Positions 46,484-54,589 of a stretch of 64,000 bases of DNA are shown here, piece after piece. Each line of letters begins with the position of its first letter. The first letter of the stretch is position 1. Below the pieces are notes generated by a model, which made no database searches, was not told the DNA's origin, and was given only the letters and a program-made list of their open reading frames with translations. The stretch comes from Hespellia stercorisuis DSM 15480. GTDB taxonomy: Bacteria > Bacillota > Clostridia > Lachnospirales > Lachnospiraceae. Position numbers and translations under genes: made by a program. The stretch lies in contig NZ_FQZY01000016.1 of the NCBI RefSeq assembly GCF_900142165.1, positions 23,728-87,727 of the forward strand, written 5' to 3'.

Positions 46484-48260
46484 CGCACTCGTTGCAGTTT
46501 GCGTTGTTGTCTGGACAGTTCTGGTCATACTGACATCGTATTCCATCTGGCGAGCGGATCTGCTGGTCTGTCTGCTCGTGGATGGTGCAGTATTCTGGGC
46601 TCTGACGAAAAGCAGCTATTCGGACATGAAAATATTTCTGTATCTTATTCTTATTATCACGCTGTGGACATGGATGAGAAGTGTCTCTTCCAGCAAGATT
46701 GTAAACCGGGGGATGGCCGTGACGGCGGTGGCAGCGATTCTTCTGTTCCTTGTTGTTTCCGGTATAGTCTGCGGCGATTGGGGCAGAAAAATTGTCACAG
46801 CGGCAAAACGGGATGTGAAAGAAATAATCAGCGTCTGCCGTTATGGGAGAAATCATCCAGATGCGGCGTGCCTTATGAACGTCAAAGTTCCGGTGGGTAC
46901 AACGCTGTATTTGAAAAGTAAAATCGATACAGTATACAAAAATGGGTGCTGGAGCGAGGTTCCGGATCCGATCATCACCCGAAAATATGCCGGGATGGAT
47001 GCGTATTTCCATAAATATGGGTTTTCTCCAGAAACACAGTTGTCAGAATATCTGGAGGATTCCGGTGTGAAGGGACGGGAAAAGATTGAGGTTACTTACA
47101 GTGGACTGAACCGGGAAAAGCTGTATATTGCCAATCATGTCACGGCCGAATCTTTTCAGGAGCTGGCGGGCGACTGTTTTGTGGATCAAATTCCCACCAC
47201 GTCAGGTCTGATTGGAAGAGATCATTTTTCCTATCAGGTGACAGAATGCGATATTTTAGAAATGTACCGCATGAATGAGCCGAATCCGGAACCGGGGGCA
47301 GATACAGAGTCAGAAGCAGAGACAGAATCGAAATCAACAGGTGAGGGATCGGAAAAAGCTTACCGCAGGTGTGAAATGATATACCGGAATTATGTCTATG
47401 ATACCTGTCTGCAATTACCCGCAGAATTTGAAGAGCATTATCCGGAAGAAGAACTGGCTGTGCTGGGTGGAAATACAGTCGCTGAGGCGGTGGAGTCTGT
47501 GCGTGCTTATCTGCAGGATGTAGATGAACACGTCGGAAAAGAAGAGTGGGTGACGCATGCGGTGTGGCTGCTGCGCAGATGCGGAATCCCTACAAGATAT
47601 GCGAGCGGATATTACCTGCATGCCCCGGAGGATGGCTCGGAAACGGCAAGTATTGCAGTCGACCGGACGAACAGACACGTCTGGGCTGAGATTTATCTGG
47701 ATGGAATCGGTTTCGTTCCATTTGAGGTGATTCCCGAATACTATGCGCCGGATCGGGAGACAGCAGACGCCGCTGCGACGGCACAGGCATCTGTGCAAAA
47801 GAGCGGGGAGCCGGAGATGTTTTCCGAAGGAAATGTGAAGAGCAGGAATCGCCGTATCATTATCTCGGGCTTTATAGGAATTGCCGTATGCATGTTCTTC
47901 GTTGATTTCTGCATTCAATATTTTTACAGAAGAAGGCTTTACAGTGAAAACGTGATAGAATTTGCCCGATTCATGGACAGAAGCTTGGAAAACGTGTTAA
48001 AATGTGATAAAGTAAGTGGTGATTTTCAAAAGATGATTCATACAGAAATCTGGATTCGTGAACAATTTGGAACTGTGGCAGCGGAAGCGTTTTTGCGCAT
48101 CAGAGAATATCTGAACTGTGTCCAGTTTAATGAAAAGGAACCGGAATACCTGCGGAAGGAAACTGTCCGGGAGGATTTGCGAAGACTTTATTCTGTAACA
48201 TCCAGAGAGATGAGGATTGTGAGAAAGGTGAGGATGCGTTTTCTTGGACGCGTCCAGTGA
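46476..48260 (+). CDS. Membrane protein with degenerate transglutaminase domain
   Basis: 594 aa. Three or four N-terminal helices (residues 1-105), an external region, a transglutaminase-like core (about 330-430) and another helix near 467-487. The core keeps GIPTRYASGYY and the His in NRHVWAEIY, but the nucleophile position preceding it (GKEEWVTHAVWLLRR) has no Cys, and the third residue is Glu (FVPFEVIPEY) instead of Asp. It is therefore likely a non-catalytic member of the DUF3488/transglutaminase group. Coupled to the LRR gene upstream and the lipoprotein downstream. Confidence 0.75.
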   Translation: MSSALVAVCVVVWTVLVILTSYSIWRADLLVCLLVDGAVFWALTKSSYSDMKIFLYLILIITLWTWMRSVSSSKIVNRGMAVTAVAAILLFLVVSGIVCGDWGRKIVTAAKRDVKEIISVCRYGRNHPDAACLMNVKVPVGTTLYLKSKIDTVYKNGCWSEVPDPIITRKYAGMDAYFHKYGFSPETQLSEYLEDSGVKGREKIEVTYSGLNREKLYIANHVTAESFQELAGDCFVDQIPTTSGLIGRDHFSYQVTECDILEMYRMNEPNPEPGADTESEAETESKSTGEGSEKAYRRCEMIYRNYVYDTCLQLPAEFEEHYPEEELAVLGGNTVAEAVESVRAYLQDVDEHVGKEEWVTHAVWLLRRCGIPTRYASGYYLHAPEDGSETASIAVDRTNRHVWAEIYLDGIGFVPFEVIPEYYAPDRETADAAATAQASVQKSGEPEMFSEGNVKSRNRRIIISGFIGIAVCMFFVDFCIQYFYRRRLYSENVIEFARFMDRSLENVLKCDKVSGDFQKMIHTEIWIREQFGTVAAEAFLRIREYLNCVQFNEKEPEYLRKETVREDLRRLYSVTSREMRIVRKVRMRFLGRVQ

Positions 48261-48275
48261 TGGAGGATTGAGGCG

Positions 48276-48842
48276 ATGAAAAGTGGAAAGAGGTGCAGAA
48301 TCATAGCAGTTGCACTTGCTTTATGCATGTCGGCACCTCTTGCCGGCTGTGAGGCGCTGATGGAGCATGAGGTGATAACGGAAGAAAGAACAAAAGGAAA
48401 ACCCGAGTATCGAGGATTTGACGATCTGCCGGTGGAATATAACGGACCTGCAGTCGTACAGGATGGGGGCGTTGTGATCAAGGACGGAGGAATTGCGGAT
48501 GGTGTTGATCACTGGAATGAGTTCCTGAAGAAGACGGAGGAGAAGACGCCGTGCAGCATCCGGATCATGCAGAGAGTCAATCCGGAGAATCTTATTTTGC
48601 GGGATGTCATTTATGATGGAAACACCTATCGTCTGATTATTTCGACGAACCCGGACAAGTATGATTATACTTATTCGTATTTATACGATCTGAGGGGGAG
48701 AAGGAGCAAAAACTCCAGATTGTCCCGCGTCGTATTCCTGACCAACGAGAAAGATGCGAAGTTTGAGGATGTGATCGGCAGCCTCGGGAAAAATGAGGAG
48801 AGCCAGAAACTGAACTTCCAGCTGCTGTTCCGCGAAAATTAA
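48276..48842 (+). CDS. Putative lipoprotein of unknown function
   Basis: 188 aa. Basic start MKSGKRCR, hydrophobic core and lipobox LAGC near residue 25 predict lipid anchoring outside the cell. The mature part shows no domain I recognise; VIYDGNTYRLIIST and VVFLTNEKDAKFEDV suggest a compact mixed alpha-beta fold. It begins 15 bases after the transglutaminase-like gene and is presumably part of the same envelope cluster. Confidence 0.7.
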   Translation: MKSGKRCRIIAVALALCMSAPLAGCEALMEHEVITEERTKGKPEYRGFDDLPVEYNGPAVVQDGGVVIKDGGIADGVDHWNEFLKKTEEKTPCSIRIMQRVNPENLILRDVIYDGNTYRLIISTNPDKYDYTYSYLYDLRGRRSKNSRLSRVVFLTNEKDAKFEDVIGSLGKNEESQKLNFQLLFREN

Positions 48843-48983
48843 ACCTGGTCCTGGTTGAAGATTATGCGCGTATGCCTTATAATGAAATAAAGAGAGGATT
48901 CGAGAAGACATAAAAACTATTAGTTTTCCGATGCTTTTGTGGTTTTTCACGGAGGATCAAAAACGTGGTTAGGAGGGTGGCTT

Positions 48984-49715
48984 ATGTTAAAATCAAGTTT
49001 GCTTAAGATGTTGGAAGAGAGTAAGTATACGGTAGTGCTCAGTGGCGTTGGAATGGTGTTGGAAAATGGCTATTCGACACTCAGGGACAGTGACGATTCC
49101 TATGAGATCGAAGAAAAATATGGCTATTCCGTCGACGAACTCTACTGCAGCGCATTGTTTAATACGCGTCCGGGGCTCTTCTTTGAGTTTTACCGAAATG
49201 AGATACTTTCACAGATTGACATTCCGCCGGGAGATGGATATAAATTCCTGGCTCAGATGGAGAAAGACGGGCTGGTGGATGCAGTCATAACAAGAAGAGT
49301 ATTCGCACTGCCGGAGCGGGCGGGATGTAAAAATGTGGTGAATCTGCACGGAACAGTGTACGATAATTATTGCCCGAGCTGTGAAAGGACATTTCCGGTA
49401 AGCTATATCAGAGAATCAAAAAAAGTACCGCTCTGTCCAGACTGCAATACCACAGTCAGACCCAAGGTCTGTCTGCTCGGTGAGATGGTGGATAACGCGC
49501 AGATGACGAGAGCAGCGGAGGAAGTGGAGAAAGCGGATGTCCTGCTTGCGCTGGGCACGAATCTACATACCCCGCTCTGTAATCAGATGATTCAGTATTA
49601 TGATGGTGATAAGCTGATTCTGATTACTAAGAACAAGCATTTTTCGGATAAGGCGGCGGATTATGTGATATACAGCAGGGTGGATGAAGCTTTAAAAACT
49701 TTATTGTACAAATAG
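48984..49715 (+). CDS. Divergent sirtuin (SIR2-family) protein
   Basis: 243 aa with the overall SIR2 order: nucleotide-binding start, zinc ribbon (CPSC near 133, CPDC near 155) and VNLHGTVY with the catalytic-type His near 126. Key residues differ: the GAGxS loop reads SGVGMVL, and the NID motif region reads ITRRVFALPERAG, losing the Asn and Asp needed for NAD hydrolysis chemistry. A deacetylase role is doubtful; it may bind nucleotide or peptide only. ATG 48984 follows TTAGGAGGGTGG; the longer frame from 48939 overlaps that site. Confidence 0.78.
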   Translation: MLKSSLLKMLEESKYTVVLSGVGMVLENGYSTLRDSDDSYEIEEKYGYSVDELYCSALFNTRPGLFFEFYRNEILSQIDIPPGDGYKFLAQMEKDGLVDAVITRRVFALPERAGCKNVVNLHGTVYDNYCPSCERTFPVSYIRESKKVPLCPDCNTTVRPKVCLLGEMVDNAQMTRAAEEVEKADVLLALGTNLHTPLCNQMIQYYDGDKLILITKNKHFSDKAADYVIYSRVDEALKTLLYK

Positions 49716-49747
49716 GAAACACTGAATTTATAAGGCACCAGAGTCAG

Positions 49748-49794
49748 AAAACAGAAAGATTACAAAACAGAAAGATTATAAAACAGAAAGAATT
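49748..49794 (+). repeat. Three 16-bp tandem repeats before gltX
   Basis: Units AAAACAGAAAGATTAC (49748), AAAACAGAAAGATTAT (49764) and AAAACAGAAAGAATT (49780) lie in the gltX leader, ending at the ribosome site. Confidence 0.8.
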
Positions 49795-49805
49795 GGAGAA
49801 CTATC

Positions 49806-51260
49806 ATGAGTAAAGTAAGAACAAGATTTGCACCAAGTCCAACAGGAAGAATGCACGTTGGAAACCTGAGAACCGCATTGTATGCATATTTGATCGCAAA
49901 GCATGAGGATGGATGCTTTATGCTGCGTATCGAGGACACCGATCAGGAACGGTTTGTGGACGGCGCTCTGGAAATTATCTACAGAACACTGGAGAAGACA
50001 GGACTGGTTCATGATGAAGGCCCGGACAAAGACGGCGGATTCGGCCCCTATGTACAGAGTGAGAGAAATGCATCCGGGCTTTATCTGAAATATGCAAAGC
50101 AGCTTGTGGAGCAGGGAGATGCCTATTATTGTTTTTGCGACAAGGAGCGTCTGGATTCTCTGAAAACTTCTGTATCTGAGGATGGCACGAACATTGTTGT
50201 GTATGACAAGCACTGTCTTTCACTGAGCAAGGAAGAGGTGGAGGCCAATCTTGCGGCAGGAAAGCCATGGGTGATCCGGATCAATATGCCAACGGAGGGC
50301 ACAACCACATTTCATGATGAGATTTACGGTGATATCAGCGTTCCGAATGCGGAGCTGGATGATATGATTCTGATCAAATCGGACGGATATCCAACCTACA
50401 ATTTCGCCAATGTTGTTGATGATCATCTGATGGAAATCACACACGTTGTCCGCGGAAATGAATACCTGTCCTCAGCACCGAAATATAACAGGTTATATGA
50501 GGCGTTCGGGTGGGAGGTTCCAGTGTATGTACACTGTCCGCTGATCACGGACGAGACACATAAAAAGCTCAGCAAGCGCTGCGGTCATTCTTCCTATGAA
50601 GATCTGATCGATCAGGGATTTCTGACGGAGGCTGTGGTCAATTATGTGGCACTGCTTGGCTGGAGCCCTGCAGATAACCGCGAGATATTTACGCTTCAGG
50701 AGCTTGTAGAGGCGTTTGACTATCATCATATGAGTAAATCACCGGCAGTGTTCGATCAGGTGAAACTCAAATGGATGAACGGTGAGTACATCAAGGCGAT
50801 GGATTTTGAAGAATTTTATGAGATGGCAGAGCCGGTGATCAGAGAAGTTATTACCAAAGATTATGATCTGAAGAAAATCGCAGGCCTTGTGAAGACCAGA
50901 ATAGAGATATTCCCAGACATCAAGGAGCAGATTGATTTCTTCGAGGAACTTCCGGAATATGACACAGCAATGTACACACATAAGAAGATGAAGACGAATG
51001 CGGAGACATCTCTCGAGGTGCTGAAGGAAGTGCTGCCACTCTTTGAAGCGCAGGAGGATTACAGCAATGAGGCATTGTTTGCGACACTGAAGAGTTATGT
51101 TGAGACCAAGGGCTGCAAGAACGGCTATGCGATGTGGCCGGTTAGAACCGCAGTATCCGGTAAACAGAGCACACCGGGCGGCGCGACAGAAATCATGGAG
51201 ATCCTCGGAAAAGAGGAGTCCATCAGACGAATTAAAACAGGTATTGAAAAGCTCAGCTAG
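49806..51260 (+). CDS. gltX: Glutamyl-tRNA synthetase
   Basis: Charges tRNA-Glu. 484 aa, class I. The HIGH-like motif is [17 protein letters not shown] (residue 16 on), and the KMSKS-like motif is HKKLSKRCG near 260. DTDQERF and [11 protein letters not shown] are conserved. Whether it also charges tRNA-Gln (needing GatCAB) is not visible. Confidence 0.95.
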   Translation: MSKVRTRFAPSPTGRMHVGNLRTALYAYLIAKHEDGCFMLRIEDTDQERFVDGALEIIYRTLEKTGLVHDEGPDKDGGFGPYVQSERNASGLYLKYAKQLVEQGDAYYCFCDKERLDSLKTSVSEDGTNIVVYDKHCLSLSKEEVEANLAAGKPWVIRINMPTEGTTTFHDEIYGDISVPNAELDDMILIKSDGYPTYNFANVVDDHLMEITHVVRGNEYLSSAPKYNRLYEAFGWEVPVYVHCPLITDETHKKLSKRCGHSSYEDLIDQGFLTEAVVNYVALLGWSPADNREIFTLQELVEAFDYHHMSKSPAVFDQVKLKWMNGEYIKAMDFEEFYEMAEPVIREVITKDYDLKKIAGLVKTRIEIFPDIKEQIDFFEELPEYDTAMYTHKKMKTNAETSLEVLKEVLPLFEAQEDYSNEALFATLKSYVETKGCKNGYAMWPVRTAVSGKQSTPGGATEIMEILGKEESIRRIKTGIEKLS

Positions 51261-51290
51261 TTGATCGGTAATTAATAGAAAGAGGTATTC

Positions 51291-53135
51291 ATGAGTTTAA
51301 ATCAGGCTCAATACGAGGCAATCGTCCATAACCAGGGACCTTGCCTCGTTCTTGCTGGTCCCGGATCGGGAAAAACCCTGACAATTGTAAAAAGAATTGA
51401 ATATTTGATTAAGAAGTATAAAGTGAGGCCCGAAGATATTCTGGTCATCACATTTACAAAGTATGCTTCTGTGGAGATGAAGAAACGGTTCCGGTATCTG
51501 ATGAAGGACGAGCATGTCCCGGTAACGTTTGGAACCTTCCATGGGATTTATTATGGAATCTTAAAATGGGCATATGGCTTCGGACCGCAGAATCTGCTCT
51601 CGGAGGAGGAGAAGTATGCACTTCTTCGATCCGTTTGCGAACAGATCGACGCGGAGGATCTGGGAGATTCCGCAGATGAAAAAGAATTTCTGCAGGATAT
51701 TGCTACGGAGATCGGCAGAGTGAAGAACAATCTGCTTGAAATCGATGAGTTTGTATCCACGGTGTGCAGGCCGGGAACATTTCGCGAGATATTTCGTATG
51801 TATGAGGAGCGCAGAAAAAAAGAAAAGAAAATCGATTTTGATGATATGCTGGTGCTGTGCTATCAATTGTTCAAGAGCAGACCCGATATTCTGAAAAAAT
51901 GGCAGGAAAAATTCAAGTATATTCTGATCGATGAATTTCAGGATATCAATCAAGTGCAGTACGACGTGATTAAAATGCTTGCAGCACCGGAGAACAATAT
52001 GTTCGTGGTCGGAGATGATGACCAGTCGATTTATGCATTTCGCGGTGCGAGACCGGAGATTATGTTCCGGTTCAAAGAGGATTATCCAGATGCGAAGGAG
52101 CTTCTGCTGAATGTGAATTACCGTTCGACACAGAATATCGTGAATCAATCTCTGAAGGTGATTGGCAATAATGAGACAAGGTTTGTCAAGAAAATCGAGG
52201 CTGAGAAAGAGAAGGGAGAGACTGTTCATGTTCAGGAGGTGCGAGATCCCGTGGAGGAGAGTCTGTACGTGATCAGCGAGATTCAAAAAAAGACTGCGGA
52301 GGGGATTCCGCCTGAAAAAATAGCGGTCCTGTTTCGCACGAATACGGACGCTGGTGCACTGGCAGAGACGCTGCTTGAGCACAATGTGGAATTTCAGATG
52401 CGGGAGCATATTCACAATATCTATGATCATTTTGTGGGAGAAAATATCAAGACTTATTTTCAGATGGCAGTCGGTTCGAGACAGCGCAGGGATTTTCTCG
52501 CAGTCATGAACAGGCCAAACCGCTATATTGGAAGAGACAGTCTGGAATCAGGGCCGGTATCGTTCGAGAGTCTTCGCAGATTTTACTGTGATAAAAGCTG
52601 GATGCAGGACCGGATCGATCAGTTTGAACTGGATCTTCGGATGATGAAGAAGATGGCGCCCTATGCGGCGATACAGTATCTGCGAAAAAGAGTAGGCTAT
52701 GATGATTTCCTGCGCGATTATGCACTATACCGCAAGGTCGACAGAAAAGAATATATGGAAGTGCTCTCCGAGATTGAGGAACGGTCCAAATCCTTTGCCA
52801 CGCTGGAGGAGTGGATTTCCCATGTGGAGGATTACAAGGCAGCGCTTCAGAGCAAGGCCAAAAACAGGCAGGAAGCCCAGCGGGGAATCCATCTGATGAC
52901 AATGCACGGTGCGAAGGGACTGGAGTTTGACACGGTGTTCGTGATTTGTGCGAACGAGGGGAGTATTCCCCATAAAAAGGCGGTCCTGCCGGAAGAAATC
53001 GAGGAGGAGCGAAGACTGTTCTACGTTGCGATGACCAGGGCAAAAGAAAAACTGATCATCTCTTACACAAAAAATAAAAACGGAAAGGATTGTAATCCTT
53101 CCCGTTTTGTAGATGAATTATTTGTCGGTGTCTGA
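51291..53135 (+). CDS. UvrD/PcrA-like superfamily 1 DNA helicase
   Basis: 614 aa, shorter than typical PcrA (over 700). Motifs in order: Q motif LNQAQYEAI, Walker A AGPGSGKT (near 23), Ia TFTKYASVEMKKR, II LIDEFQDIN (near 219), III GDDDQSIYAFRGA, IV VNYRSTQNI, V MTMHGAKGLEFDTVF (near 538) and VI VAMTRAKEKL. All catalytic residues are present; it lacks the long C-terminal RNA-polymerase-binding tail. A terminator hairpin lies inside its last codons, and the final 18 bases overlap the converging DUF1292 gene. Confidence 0.9.
   Translation: MSLNQAQYEAIVHNQGPCLVLAGPGSGKTLTIVKRIEYLIKKYKVRPEDILVITFTKYASVEMKKRFRYLMKDEHVPVTFGTFHGIYYGILKWAYGFGPQNLLSEEEKYALLRSVCEQIDAEDLGDSADEKEFLQDIATEIGRVKNNLLEIDEFVSTVCRPGTFREIFRMYEERRKKEKKIDFDDMLVLCYQLFKSRPDILKKWQEKFKYILIDEFQDINQVQYDVIKMLAAPENNMFVVGDDDQSIYAFRGARPEIMFRFKEDYPDAKELLLNVNYRSTQNIVNQSLKVIGNNETRFVKKIEAEKEKGETVHVQEVRDPVEESLYVISEIQKKTAEGIPPEKIAVLFRTNTDAGALAETLLEHNVEFQMREHIHNIYDHFVGENIKTYFQMAVGSRQRRDFLAVMNRPNRYIGRDSLESGPVSFESLRRFYCDKSWMQDRIDQFELDLRMMKKMAPYAAIQYLRKRVGYDDFLRDYALYRKVDRKEYMEVLSEIEERSKSFATLEEWISHVEDYKAALQSKAKNRQEAQRGIHLMTMHGAKGLEFDTVFVICANEGSIPHKKAVLPEEIEEERRLFYVAMTRAKEKLIISYTKNKNGKDCNPSRFVDELFVGV
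53077..53108. terminator. Bidirectional terminator embedded in the helicase 3' end
   Basis: AAAACGGAAAGGATT (53077-53091) pairs with AATCCTTCCCGTTTT (53094-53108) with one mismatch. A-run and T-run flank it, so it acts in both directions, ending before the helicase stop codon on the plus strand. Confidence 0.75.
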
Positions 53136-53426
53136 TTCTTCTAACTCGTCATATTCCTGTGCATCCAGCCATTCGTCAAACTTGTCTGCCGCCAGTTCGT
53201 ACTCGTCATCGTCCTCGATATTTTCCAGATCGGGCTCGCCCGGAGTGCTCTCTGAATAGCGGTAGATGTAAACTTCTCCGGACTGGTTCTCCTCCCCATC
53301 TTTATCCAGTGGTAAAAGTGCAATATATTCGTGCTCGCCAGCCTCGTAGATGGTAAGAACGGCACATTCTAATTCTTCATCGTTGTCTAAGGTGAGTGTA
53401 ACCGTAATTGCTTCTTGTTCGCTCAT
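53118..53426 (-). CDS. DUF1292 family small acidic protein
   Basis: 102 aa, very acidic. The DUF1292 pattern is clear: VTLTLDNDEELECAVLTIYEAGEHEYIALLPLD followed by VYIYRYSE, then an Asp/Glu-rich tail ending EESDTDK. Function unknown. The frame is open further upstream, but ATG at 53426 has AGGAGAAAAATT. Convergent with the helicase gene. Confidence 0.88.
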   Translation of the reverse strand: MSEQEAITVTLTLDNDEELECAVLTIYEAGEHEYIALLPLDKDGEENQSGEVYIYRYSESTPGEPDLENIEDDDEYELAADKFDEWLDAQEYDELEESDTDK

Positions 53427-53507
53427 AATTTTTCTCCTTTTCTCATGTATTTCTTTAACTCTATCAAATATGTGGCAGAATTGCAAGAGAAAAACAAAGT
53501 GAATCTA

Positions 53508-53535
53508 TTGACAATACCTCAAAACAAGGTAGAAT
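53508..53535 (+). promoter_or_regulatory. Promoter of the sugar-binding lipoprotein
   Basis: Perfect TTGACA (53508-53513) and TAGAAT (53530-53535), 16-base spacer, 44 bases before the start. Confidence 0.7.
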
Positions 53536-53578
53536 AAAGTAGTGGTATTATGTACGAACGAATAAAACGGAGGTTTTT

Positions 53579-54574
53579 ATGAAAAAAAGGCTATTGAGCA
53601 TATTTGTTATGGCTATGCTTGTGAGCTCCATTTTGTGCGGCTGTAAAAAGAATGTAGGCACTTCGGAGGACAATGCAGTTGTCGAGGAAAAGGATGATGA
53701 AGAGGAGTCGGAGGATGTGAGCCTCACATTTGGTTATACATGCATTGATATGTCAAACCCATATTTCCAGGCATTACAGCTGGCAATCCAGACGGAACTG
53801 GAAGAGAAGGGGGATCGGCTGATTTCATTCGATGCCGCTCTGAGCGAGGAGACACAGCTGAAACAGATAGACACATTCATTGAGAAGCGGGTGGATGCGG
53901 TTTTCCTCTGCCCGGTCGACTGGGAGGGGGTCACACCTGGTCTCGAAAAATTAAAAGAGGCAGGGATTCCGATTATTAATATCGACACAGAGGTGAAAGA
54001 AATCGATCTGGTGGATGCATATGTCGGATCCGATAACAAGAATGCGGGGTATGTATGCGGGGCGAATCTGGTTGAAGAATATCCGGAGGGCGGAAAAATC
54101 ATTGTTCTGGAGTGCCCGACAATGAACTCGATCAATGATCGGATCACCGGATTTGAGGAGGCGATTGCCAACAAAGGGTTCGAGGTGATTGCGAGAGAAG
54201 ATACGCAGGGAGATCTGCAGGAATCGATGGATGCGACAAAAAGGCTGCTTGAGAAATACGATGACATTGACGCCATTATGTGCGGTAACGATCAGACGGC
54301 TATCGGAGCACTGGTTTCCGTTCGAGAGGCGAATCGCCGGGGGATTTTGATCTACGGTGTGGATGGTTCACCGGATCTGAAAAAGGAACTTGTGAAATCC
54401 GATACCTCTTGTGCCGGAACAGGGGCACAGTCCCCGGTGAACGTGGGACAGACTGCAGTAAATGTAGCACTGGCAGTAATAAATGGAGAACCATTTGAAA
54501 AGACGACTTATGAGGAGACTTTTTTTATCGATAAGGATAATGTGGAGTTATACGGAACAGATGGCTGGCAGTAG
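53579..54574 (+). CDS. Orphan sugar-type periplasmic-binding lipoprotein
   Basis: 331 aa. Signal with lipobox ILCGC at about residue 22, then an acidic linker (DDEEESEDV). The body is a ribose/galactose-type binding fold: FGYTCIDMSNPYFQ (near 52), FIEKRVDAVFLCPVD, GIPIINIDTEV (near 135), ITGFEEAIANKGF and DAIMCGNDQTAIGAL (near 230). No permease or ATPase is adjacent, so it either borrows another transporter or acts as a sensor. The next gene follows after 15 bases. Confidence 0.87.
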   Translation: MKKRLLSIFVMAMLVSSILCGCKKNVGTSEDNAVVEEKDDEEESEDVSLTFGYTCIDMSNPYFQALQLAIQTELEEKGDRLISFDAALSEETQLKQIDTFIEKRVDAVFLCPVDWEGVTPGLEKLKEAGIPIINIDTEVKEIDLVDAYVGSDNKNAGYVCGANLVEEYPEGGKIIVLECPTMNSINDRITGFEEAIANKGFEVIAREDTQGDLQESMDATKRLLEKYDDIDAIMCGNDQTAIGALVSVREANRRGILIYGVDGSPDLKKELVKSDTSCAGTGAQSPVNVGQTAVNVALAVINGEPFEKTTYEETFFIDKDNVELYGTDGWQ

Positions 54575-54589
54575 AGAAAGGACATAATC

